Source of the DNA: Treponema sp. | Lineage (GTDB): Bacteria; Spirochaetota; Spirochaetia; Treponematales; Breznakiellaceae | NCBI GenBank assembly: GCA_031273405.1 | Contig: JAISRW010000091.1 | Coordinates: forward strand, 1 to 6,193 | DNA: 6,193 bases | Direction of reading: 5' to 3' | Shown here: piece by piece, positions 1-5,478 of the stretch | How positions within the stretch are numbered: the first letter of the stretch is position 1 | How the letters are laid out: the number at the start of each line of letters is the position of its first letter | Notes under the pieces: model-generated | Told to the model about the DNA's origin: nothing | Database searches by the model: none | The model's input: only the letters and a program-made list of their open reading frames with translations | Position numbers and translations under genes: made by a program

Positions 1-71
1 TCGAGGAAGCCAGGGCCCTCTCCCTGGCCGAGACCAAGTTCGCCTCCCCCCAATGGATAGGGAAACGATGA
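1..71 (+). CDS. 3' end of an upstream gene (partial, unidentified)
   Basis: Only the last 22 complete codons are inside the window, read from base 3 to a TGA at 69-71, ending in ...TKFASPQWIGKR. The frame is favoured because most of its third positions are G or C, as in the other genes here. The two other plus frames read as proline- or glycine-rich low-complexity strings. A 7-bp inverted repeat (9-15 with 22-28) falls inside the codons and is probably incidental. The fragment is too short to identify a family. No promoter or terminator is evident between it and the repeat array, which begins 32 bases after the stop, so the array could be transcribed as its 3' tail. The coding call itself is tentative. 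Confidence 0.4.
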   Translation, partial: EEARALSLAETKFASPQWIGKR

Positions 72-93
72 AAACGGAAGCCGGGGGCGAAGT

Positions 94-507
94 TTAGGTC
101 CTCGCGGTTTCCCGGAGGCTCTCAGCGGTTTCCCGGAGGCTCTCGGCGGTTTCCCGGAGGCTCTCGGCGGTTTCCGGGAGGCCCTCAGCGGTTTCCCGGA
201 GGGTCTCAGCGGTTTCCGGGAGGGTCTCAGCGGTTTCCCGGAGGCTCTCAGCGGTTTCCGGGAGGCCCTCAGCGGTTTCCCGGAGGCTCTCAGCGGTTTC
301 CGGGAGGCCCTCGGCGGTTGCCGGGGAGTCCCCGCGGGTTGCGGGGGCGGTTTTTTCCTCCGGTATGAGCTCCATAGCGGTTTGACGGATATATACATTT
401 AAATACTTGATTTTTGCTTTAACGAGCGGTACACTAATGAATGTGGTTCTTGAGCCGGTTCCAAATCCGACCTTGCGGACCTCGGTCCGATGGAACTGCT
501 TCATCAT
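94..507 (-). CDS. possible heptad-repeat protein (ETAESLR type), doubtful gene
   Basis: A 137-codon frame begins with tandem ATGs (505-507 and 502-504) and ends at TAA 96-94. The first ~58 residues are basic and unlike any family I recognise. The rest is ten heptads of the form TAE(S/G/T)L(R/P)E ending in TART. Alanine and leucine fall in 3-4 spacing, as in a two-faced helix or coiled coil, but proline in alternate heptads would break or cap the helix at 14-residue intervals. No signal peptide is seen. Against coding, there is no Shine-Dalgarno sequence upstream of the ATGs, and the start lies inside the leader of the divergent lipoprotein gene. A 21-bp repeat without stops also stays open automatically in most frames: the typical unit is open in all three plus frames and in two minus frames. 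Unit differences include amino-acid-changing swaps (CGG/CCG; AGC/GGC/ACC) as well as silent ones (GCT/GCC), so selection on protein is not obvious. Confidence 0.33.
   Translation of the reverse strand: MMKQFHRTEVRKVGFGTGSRTTFISVPLVKAKIKYLNVYIRQTAMELIPEEKTAPATRGDSPATAEGLPETAESLRETAEGLPETAESLRETAETLPETAETLRETAEGLPETAESLRETAESLRETAESLRETART
104..334. repeat. 21-bp tandem repeat array, ten copies plus one decayed copy
   Basis: Copies start at 104, 125, 146, 167, 188, 209, 230, 251, 272 and 293, with a decayed eleventh at 314. The spacing is exactly 21 bp throughout. Two unit types exist. Type R carries tttcccggagg (104, 125, 146, 188, 230, 272) and type P carries tttccgggagg (167, 209, 251, 293). 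From 146 onward they strictly alternate, giving a 42-bp higher-order period. The cores tcccgga and tccggga are exact reverse complements, so neighbouring R and P units can pair. In plus-strand RNA the pairing extends through G-U wobbles to 11 bp. Other variation is limited to the linker (ctca or ctcg) and to the end of the unit (gct, gcc or ggt). The array could be coding repeats of a minus-strand protein, a structured RNA tail, or simply slippage-prone repeat DNA. Confidence 0.96.
407..435 (+). promoter_or_regulatory. candidate promoter for the lipoprotein/OMP operon
   Basis: TTGATT (407-412) and TACACT (430-435) are separated by 17 bp. Each matches the sigma-70 consensus at 4 of 6 positions, and the surrounding sequence is AT-rich against a GC-rich background. 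Transcription would start near 442, giving a leader of about 86 nt before the ATG at 528. An alternative -35, TTGACG at 382-387, is a better single hexamer but has no good -10 at proper spacing. Identified by eye only. Confidence 0.4.
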
Positions 508-527
508 TCGTTTATCAAGGAGTTATT

Positions 528-1319
528 ATGTCAAGAAAGCTTATATCCGCGCCGATCCTGACCTTGCTGTTGGGGGCGCTGATTCTTTCGTCCTGCGATG
601 AATTTTTCAGTTCTTCCTGGGGGTCGCCGCGTGACTACGATCCGTCCAAAATCAAACTGTCCGCGTCGAATTTGGATTCCTGGCTTGATGCCGCGGTGGG
701 CAACCCGGAACTGGCCGACGCCCTCACCGAAAAAATCAAGAAGGAACTCAACAGCGGGGCCTTGAACCCGGCGGACAAGGTGAAGTTCCAGACCGCCGGG
801 GTGAAGCTTGCGGTGGAGGCTTCGGGGCTGGGTACTTCTATCCTCACCAACGCCAGTTCCGCCCTCAGCAGCATAGATAACGAAGATGAAGGCGCCGTAA
901 AGGGCCTCCTCAGCGATGTTCAGAACAGCTTTAAAAGCAACAACGGCGCCAAAGCCGCCGCGGATATTGCCGAGATGGTCGGCGGCGGTTTGAGCAGCAA
1001 CGATGGCGCCACCCCTGAATTTGATGCCGCCTATGCCGCCGCCGTAACTCCTTCCGATGCGGCTCAGGCCGTACTGGTGCTGGCCCTGGCCGTTGTTGAC
1101 GCTAATTTCGCCGAGGTGGAATTAGATGAGTATGACGACCTAGACATTGGTCTTACAGTCGATGAAGGAGCAGTCAAAATCGAAACAGACAACGGCGGCA
1201 CCCCAAGCGATGAGGCCGTAGCCCTTGCGGCATATCTCAACCTTATCGCCCAGGATACAACCGGTAAATTTGAAAATAACCCCGTCACCAAGGCCATTAA
1301 AGAAGCTTTTGGGTTATAA
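528..1319 (+). CDS. exported lipoprotein of unknown function, 263 aa
   Basis: The start at 528 is chosen because AAGGAG (517-522) sits 5 bp upstream and the protein then opens with a textbook lipoprotein signal: MSRK, a hydrophobic run (residues 5-20) and the lipobox ILSSC with Cys23. Starting at the earlier in-frame ATG (441) would add 29 residues with no export sense. After Cys23 comes DEFFSSS, then a mature domain rich in alanine and in predicted helices (about residues 45-195). A strongly acidic stretch follows (196-222, VELDEYDD...), then a final amphipathic helix ending in KAIKEAFGL. I do not recognise the family and see no catalytic motif. Spirochaetes are rich in such lipoproteins, and anchoring in a membrane through lipidated Cys23 follows from the lipobox. 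The next gene, a predicted outer-membrane barrel, starts 38 bp downstream in the same direction, so a role as its periplasmic or surface partner is a reasonable inference. Confidence 0.9.
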   Translation: MSRKLISAPILTLLLGALILSSCDEFFSSSWGSPRDYDPSKIKLSASNLDSWLDAAVGNPELADALTEKIKKELNSGALNPADKVKFQTAGVKLAVEASGLGTSILTNASSALSSIDNEDEGAVKGLLSDVQNSFKSNNGAKAAADIAEMVGGGLSSNDGATPEFDAAYAAAVTPSDAAQAVLVLALAVVDANFAEVELDEYDDLDIGLTVDEGAVKIETDNGGTPSDEAVALAAYLNLIAQDTTGKFENNPVTKAIKEAFGL

Positions 1320-1357
1320 CCAACTAATCTAAACCATCACGGTACTATAAGGAAGCC

Positions 1358-2581
1358 ATGAAAAGAACAGTACTATTTTGCGCGACCCTCTGGGTCATAT
1401 GCTTTGCCGCCCCGGCTTTTGCGGAAAACAAAGCCATGCCTCAATTCGCCATACCCACAGCCAAGAGCAACGGCATGGGCGGCAGCCATGTTGCCTATAC
1501 GGACAATGTGTTCGCCCTCCTGGTAAACCCCGCGGCCATCATGCGGGTGGAGCAGCGGAGTTTCTTCGCCCTTTCTCCGACCCTGCTCAATCCCCAGACC
1601 ACCTTCGGCCTCATCGGCCCCTTTCAGGACGCCGCGGGCGGCGATATGAGCACCCTGGGAGACGAGGCGGATATTCTCAGCAAACAAAAAGGAAAAATAC
1701 CCCTGGGCTTTGACCTCAGGGAATTCCCCCTTTCCTTTGCCTGGGTAGCCGACGGCTTCGGCTTCGGCCTCTGGGATCGCATCTTCGTAAACCCCAACAT
1801 TATCGGCACCCATGTGGACCTCAACGTATACGCCGATGTGATACTGCCCGTGGGGTTTGCCTTTAGGATTCTCGACACCGAAGCCCACGATGTGGACGTA
1901 GGCGTCACCGCGAAGCCCTTTGTCCGGGTTATTGGCCGGGAGAAGGTGGATATCCTGGAGCTGATGGATAATGACGATATCCTTGATACCATAGCCGTCC
2001 CCGTAATAGCGGGCGCCGGCGTTAATCTGGGCCTTCTCTATCGCTGGGATATAGGGCTGAGGGCGGGAGTCACCTTTGACGATATTTTTACCCGGGGCGT
2101 CGTGGTTAGCACCATTACAGGGGAGGATGACGAAACCTACTATGTGCCCTTTACGATAAACGCGGGGCTGGCCTACGATTTTAAAATCGGCCGGTTCTGG
2201 AAAACCGCCCCCGGTTTCCTGGCGAACATGGGTTTTACCCTGGCCTTTGACTGGCGGGACATAGTCAACGCCTTCCAGCAGGATGATTACCAAAAGCGTA
2301 ACACCCTCCTCGACATGGGCGCGGGCTTTCAAGTTTCCCTCTACGATATGTTCATGCTGCGCATCGGCATGAACGAAATGCTGCCCAGCTTCGGCTTTGG
2401 TTTCGACCTGGGCCCCCTGGAGATCGATCTGGCTTACTACGGCAAGGAACTCGGCCTCGAACCGGGTCTGCTTTCCACAGCCGCCGTGGATGTCACCATC
2501 GCCCTGCGTCCGGGTGCAAAAAAGAGGAACTGGCCCTGGACGCGGCGTTCCCTTGTAGGCTTGTTTACCGGTTCCCATTAA
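1358..2581 (+). CDS. FadL/UPF0164-like outer-membrane beta-barrel protein, 407 aa
   Basis: AAGGA (1349-1353) precedes the ATG. A Sec signal peptide covers residues 1-22 (MKRT, hydrophobic core, APAFA, likely cut before Glu23). Residues 39-62 (GMGGSHVAYTDNVFALLVNPAA) match the N-terminal signature of FadL/TodX-type and treponemal UPF0164-type barrels, in which a GMGGA-like turn is followed by NPAA. The rest alternates short aromatic/glycine strands with acidic loops, including FTLAFDWRDIV (293-303) and FGFGFDLGPLEIDLAYYGKE (345-364), a pattern seen in treponemal outer-membrane proteins. The expected role is a porin or a channel for hydrophobic or small substrates; the cargo cannot be told from sequence. 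The last good strand (AAVDVTIAL, 375-383) is followed by about 24 basic residues (RPGAKKRNWPWTRRS...), whereas barrels usually end on the strand itself. Likely co-transcribed with the lipoprotein upstream. The family assignment is by motif and architecture, so moderately sure. Confidence 0.85.
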   Translation: MKRTVLFCATLWVICFAAPAFAENKAMPQFAIPTAKSNGMGGSHVAYTDNVFALLVNPAAIMRVEQRSFFALSPTLLNPQTTFGLIGPFQDAAGGDMSTLGDEADILSKQKGKIPLGFDLREFPLSFAWVADGFGFGLWDRIFVNPNIIGTHVDLNVYADVILPVGFAFRILDTEAHDVDVGVTAKPFVRVIGREKVDILELMDNDDILDTIAVPVIAGAGVNLGLLYRWDIGLRAGVTFDDIFTRGVVVSTITGEDDETYYVPFTINAGLAYDFKIGRFWKTAPGFLANMGFTLAFDWRDIVNAFQQDDYQKRNTLLDMGAGFQVSLYDMFMLRIGMNEMLPSFGFGFDLGPLEIDLAYYGKELGLEPGLLSTAAVDVTIALRPGAKKRNWPWTRRSLVGLFTGSH

Positions 2582-2618
2582 CCCGCGGCCGGAGCTCAAC
2601 AACCGGATAGGTAGTACA

Positions 2619-2675
2619 AAAAGCGAGCGGCTTTCCCAAAACTTCAGTTTTGGGAAAGCCGCTCGCTTTTCTTTT
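2619..2675. terminator. bidirectional rho-independent terminator
   Basis: A perfect 24-bp inverted repeat (2619-2642 with 2647-2670) closes a four-base loop, TTCA (2643-2646). The plus-strand right arm ends in TTTT, followed by CTTTT (2671-2675). On the minus strand the equivalent arm ends in a run of five T (complement of 2618-2622). It sits between the convergent stops at 2581 and 2733, so it can end both transcription units. The stem is unusually long and has no mismatches. Confidence 0.93.
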
Positions 2676-2732
2676 AACCATGGACCGTAGATCGAGCCGC
2701 GAACCGCGAACAAAAGCCCACAGCGTCCGCGG

Positions 2733-5048
2733 TTACCGGCGGCGTTCCATGAGGGCCGATACGGGGATTATCGACCAGCCTTCCCGGGTCAGAGCGTCCA
2801 AAAGCACGTTGATTCTGCTGAAAAGATAGTCCTTCCTGCCGCCGTTAAGCAGCCCCAGCCTTATGGGGATGACGGAAAGCGGCTTTTTGGCCTCTATGAT
2901 ATGGTCAACTATCTCGGAGGCGGGAGGCTGGACCAGGCCCAGCCTTTGGGCTTCTTCCTTGTTTATCCAGTCCAGGGGATCAAAGTCCCTGGTGACGGTG
3001 GTATAGCCTGCGTGGGTGGCGGCGGCGGTAATGTCGGAGGAATGGACGTAATAGGGGGCGTGCCACAGAAGCCCCAACTCCGCGCCGGCGGCCTGGAAGA
3101 ATTCATCCTCGTTCCGGGCAAGCCCCCTGGCGATGAAATCTTCGGTTATGTTGTACCGGGAGTCGGAAAGATCCAGAGGGGCGAAAAACATGGAAGCCGC
3201 CTCGTGGCCGGCGGCGGCAATATCCCTGGCCGCGCCGGGATGGCGGCGGATAAATTCCCCGTTCAGGAAGAACGTCGCCTTCGCGCCGAAACGGTCCAGA
3301 GCCTCAAGAACCCAGGGCAGCCCTTCGGCGTTGTCGTAGAGATCAAAACAAAGGCTGATCTCCTGCCGGCCGGCGCGGAGGCCCTGGTAATCAGCCTTCG
3401 GCAAAAGGGCGGTGGTCCCCACCGAAAGGATATTGCGGATCATGGGCAGGTTCTCGTAAGGCCCCGAGTTCTGGCTTTCCAGGTAAACCCTGTACCGGGA
3501 AGAAAGCTGGGAAGCGGCCTTGGGAACCGGAGCGGAGACGGGCACCCAGGGGCTCTTCTCGTCGGTGACAAACCATACGCCGTTGTTTTTTGCCAGAATC
3601 CGGGCGCCGCCGCCGGGAGGGGTCTGATCCTCAAAAGCGAATTCCTCCGCCGAGGAGAGGCATATTATGTCCCGCCTGCCGGCCCTTTCTCCCTCAAGCA
3701 CTACCCTCTCTATGCGGCTGCCGTCGCCTATGATGAATTCGTTTAGACCCGCCCATAGGCAGGCGTAAACGGGCCGGCGGCTCAAGGTTTCAAGAATTCT
3801 CCAGTTGGTGTAATCATAGAGAACCGCCCCTTCCTGTCCCCAGATGAGCGCCCTGGTCCCGTCGGGGGAAAGGCTCGCGCCAAAGCCGGAGGAAACGGTC
3901 ACGGCCTGAAACCCCGCGCTAGCCCTGGCGGCATCAAGCCGCCATGCCATAACGGCCGCCTCCGCCGCGGCCCCGGTGACGGAGGCAAGGATCGTAACCG
4001 CGCCGCCGGGAGACCAAAGCAAATTGAGATTGTAGCAGGAACGGGGAACCGCCAGATAGGGCAGGGAATTGTCGGAACTTATATCATAGTCGTCAAATCC
4101 CAGGGGATAGTAAAAAATATTTCTCCCGTCCTTGGCAAGCATGACGGAACCGGCATCCGGGGCTATCCAAAAAGAATCAAAGACAGGATCAAATTCAAAG
4201 GGGATTTTCCCGGCTATCGCACCGATTTCCAGAAAATCCGCGTAAAGAGCCCGCGCAAAAAGCTCGGACCCCCGGACACGGTAAACCGTAGAGCCCCGGA
4301 TATAGAAAAAATCGCCCCCCTGCCCCCAATATACCGAATTGAGGGTTCCTTCTCCGATAAGCCTGAATTTATCGTTCACCTGAATGGCCGCGGAATTGGC
4401 CGTATAATAGTAAAGCTCATTCCCCTTGGCGTAGACAAAGCCCCGGGAATCGGGACTCCAGCAGGCGGGGAAGATCTTTTCGGGCCTCTCCACACGGGAG
4501 GCCACCAGGACCTTTTCCCCCGACTGGGTATCGATCATCACCAGGTTACCGTAAGCCGGGCTGACGGGATCTATCGCGAGGACCCAGCGGCCGTCCGGCG
4601 AGGCCTCAAGCTCCTCCGCCCTGCCGCCCAGGACAGGGGCGCCGCCGGCAAAGGAGACGAAGCCCGGAATCGGCCTGGGGAGGCCGCCTGAAACCGGGAG
4701 CCGAAAAACCCCGAAGGCGTTACGGACTTGCAGGGTCCGGCCGCTTTCGAGGAGATCTAGTTTCTCAGGAAAGGCGCTGAGCTGCACAATGCTTAAATCC
4801 GAAAGGCTGGAAACAAAGAGAGAATCCTGGGTTACAACCCCGCTGCCCGAAGACGCGGCGCGGAAAAGAAGCCTGTTGTCCCTGGAGAGATCGAGGCCGG
4901 AAAAATTTATCTTCCCCCAAGCCGGAGAAAGGGAAAGAAGAAAAAACAAAAAAAGGAAAATGGCGGGAAACGGCGATCTCCCCTTAAACGAACGGAACTT
5001 TCTCCGATTTTCGTTTTTGAAGGAAACGGTCCTGGATTTATCCGGCAT
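2733..5048 (-). CDS. exported beta-propeller protein with C-terminal degenerate NodB (polysaccharide deacetylase) domain, 771 aa
   Basis: The start at 5048 is supported by GGAG (5060-5057) 8 bp upstream. An unusually long basic n-region (1-26) leads into a hydrophobic segment (FPAIFLFLFFLLSLSPAWG, 27-45), so the protein is exported, with cleavage near Gly45 or retention as a membrane anchor. Residues about 50-510 carry TolB/PD40-like propeller blades, marked by ASPDGRWVLAI (149-159), CWSPDSRGFVYA (196-207), LLWSPGG (343-349) and LSPDGTRALIWG (393-404). Residues about 562-765 resemble a NodB deacetylase fold: SLCFDLYDN (565-573), GAKATFFLNGEFI (588-600), AAGHEA (612-617), HAPYY (663-667), RDFDPLDW (687-694) and SVIPIRLG (725-732). 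The two metal-binding histidines that follow GHE in active enzymes (consensus NHTYSH) are replaced by SMFFAP, TFDDG has become CFDLYDN, RxPY has become HAPY, and the late LLH motif lacks His. It may therefore bind glycan or peptidoglycan without deacetylating it. It overlaps the upstream gene by 11 bp. Confidence 0.9.
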   Translation of the reverse strand: MPDKSRTVSFKNENRRKFRSFKGRSPFPAIFLFLFFLLSLSPAWGKINFSGLDLSRDNRLLFRAASSGSGVVTQDSLFVSSLSDLSIVQLSAFPEKLDLLESGRTLQVRNAFGVFRLPVSGGLPRPIPGFVSFAGGAPVLGGRAEELEASPDGRWVLAIDPVSPAYGNLVMIDTQSGEKVLVASRVERPEKIFPACWSPDSRGFVYAKGNELYYYTANSAAIQVNDKFRLIGEGTLNSVYWGQGGDFFYIRGSTVYRVRGSELFARALYADFLEIGAIAGKIPFEFDPVFDSFWIAPDAGSVMLAKDGRNIFYYPLGFDDYDISSDNSLPYLAVPRSCYNLNLLWSPGGAVTILASVTGAAAEAAVMAWRLDAARASAGFQAVTVSSGFGASLSPDGTRALIWGQEGAVLYDYTNWRILETLSRRPVYACLWAGLNEFIIGDGSRIERVVLEGERAGRRDIICLSSAEEFAFEDQTPPGGGARILAKNNGVWFVTDEKSPWVPVSAPVPKAASQLSSRYRVYLESQNSGPYENLPMIRNILSVGTTALLPKADYQGLRAGRQEISLCFDLYDNAEGLPWVLEALDRFGAKATFFLNGEFIRRHPGAARDIAAAGHEAASMFFAPLDLSDSRYNITEDFIARGLARNEDEFFQAAGAELGLLWHAPYYVHSSDITAAATHAGYTTVTRDFDPLDWINKEEAQRLGLVQPPASEIVDHIIEAKKPLSVIPIRLGLLNGGRKDYLFSRINVLLDALTREGWSIIPVSALMERRR

Positions 5049-5235
5049 GGCTTTTTCTCCGGAGAAGGAAGTCGCTCAGTTCCTTCTCCAACCCCTCAAG
5101 CCGAAAGTCCATCTCCCGGAGGCGCCGCACGGAGTACTGGATCTGCTTGTCCTGAAGGCGCTCGCAGACGGAATCCAACACCTCGCTAAAAGATGAATTT
5201 TCGGTTAATACAGGATACCGTTTTTCGTAAGCCAT
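5038..5235 (-). CDS. small charged helical protein, 65 aa, unknown function
   Basis: The ATG at 5235-5233 has an in-frame TGA two codons upstream, so the gene cannot begin earlier. There is no Shine-Dalgarno sequence before it. The protein starts MAYEKRYPVLTENSSF and continues as a mostly helical, highly charged segment (about residues 17-60, with DSVCERLQDKQIQ and LREMDFRLEGLEKELSDFLL). Leucine and isoleucine spacing suggests an amphipathic helix or short coiled coil. It has no signal peptide or membrane segment, so it is probably cytoplasmic. Its last codons overlap the start of the 771-aa gene by 11 bp (5038-5048) and contain that gene's ribosome binding site, which points to translational coupling. 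I do not recognise the family; a regulator or small partner of the envelope genes is only a guess. Confidence 0.75.
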   Translation of the reverse strand: MAYEKRYPVLTENSSFSEVLDSVCERLQDKQIQYSVRRLREMDFRLEGLEKELSDFLLRRKSHAG

Positions 5236-5246
5236 AAATCAAGTGT

Positions 5247-5252
5247 ACTATA
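5247..5252 (-). promoter_or_regulatory. possible -10 element just upstream of the 65-aa gene
   Basis: TATAGT on the minus strand (5252-5247) lies 11 bp before the ATG at 5235. If used, the transcript would begin only about 5 nt before the start codon, which would agree with the missing ribosome binding site. The nearest -35-like sequence (TTGCAG, 5271-5266) is only 13 bp away, which is too close, so the support is weak. Confidence 0.2.
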
Positions 5253-5299
5253 CAATGAAAAGAGCCTGCAAGCCTTTTGAATCATTTATGAATTTTTTG

Positions 5300-5428
5300 T
5301 TAAAAGCCCTTCGTCTTTTCGTAAATTTCCGTGGAAACATTTATTTTTAAATCCCCGGAATTATCAAAGGCGCGTATAAAAGTAGCTACAGCGATAAACG
5401 CTATAAGGATGAAAACCAACTTACGCAT
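5300..5428 (-). CDS. exported or membrane microprotein, 42 aa
   Basis: The ATG at 5428-5426 is preceded by a strong GGAGG (5437-5433) four bases away, and the frame ends at TAA 5302-5300. The product reads MRKLVFILIAFIAVATFIRA (1-20), then FDNSGDLKINVSTEIYEKTKGF (21-42). The first part is a classic short signal peptide or single membrane helix: Met, two basic residues, then a hydrophobic run to Phe18. If cut after Ala20, a 22-residue mature peptide would be released. If not, a one-pass protein would remain with a short polar tail outside. A -10 hexamer matching consensus lies just upstream. It is flanked by a cell-wall hydrolase (36 bp upstream) and the 65-aa gene (64 bp downstream), all on the same strand. 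I do not recognise a family. Ribosome binding site, composition and position all favour a real gene, but its short length limits certainty. Confidence 0.62.
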   Translation of the reverse strand: MRKLVFILIAFIAVATFIRAFDNSGDLKINVSTEIYEKTKGF

Positions 5429-5450
5429 AAAACCTCCGGTTGCTTTTATA

Positions 5451-5478
5451 ATTATATTTTAATATCAAGAAGTAAGAA
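5451..5478 (-). promoter_or_regulatory. candidate promoter for the microprotein and downstream genes
   Basis: A perfect TATAAT lies on the minus strand at 5456-5451 in a very AT-rich stretch. A weak -35 (TTCTTA, 5478-5473) sits 16 bp upstream, inside the end of the M23 gene. Transcription would begin near 5444, leaving a leader of about 16 nt that contains the GGAGG. The -35 matches at only 3 of 6 positions, so the site may need an activator or may be chance. Confidence 0.35.

Noticed and set aside
104..334. CRISPR array
   Set aside because: The units are contiguous 21-mers with no unique spacers, and no cas genes are nearby.
441..527. Upstream extension of the lipoprotein to the ATG at 441
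   Set aside because: There is no SD at 441, and it would put 29 non-hydrophobic residues before a perfect lipoprotein signal that has its own AAGGAG at 517-522.
882..1178. Repeated DEGAVK motif in the lipoprotein (residues 120-125 and 212-217)
   Set aside because: The surrounding residues and codons differ, and six residues in an Ala/Glu-rich protein can recur by chance.
1373..2713. A 446-codon open frame on the minus strand opposite the outer-membrane protein gene
   Set aside because: It runs through the terminator hairpin and has no signal, motif or ribosome binding site. The plus frame has a signal peptide, SD and family motifs. The openness follows from GC-biased codon use on the other strand.
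2901..3746. A 281-codon plus-strand frame opposite the NodB/propeller gene
   Set aside because: It is low-complexity Gly/Pro/Val-rich text with no SD. The minus frame shows NodB and PD40 motifs, so this is an antisense shadow.
5257..5279. Terminator-like inverted repeat between the 42-aa and 65-aa genes (aaaag...ctttt)
   Set aside because: Only the outer A/T-rich bases pair. The interior agcct repeats are direct rather than inverted, so no stable stem forms.
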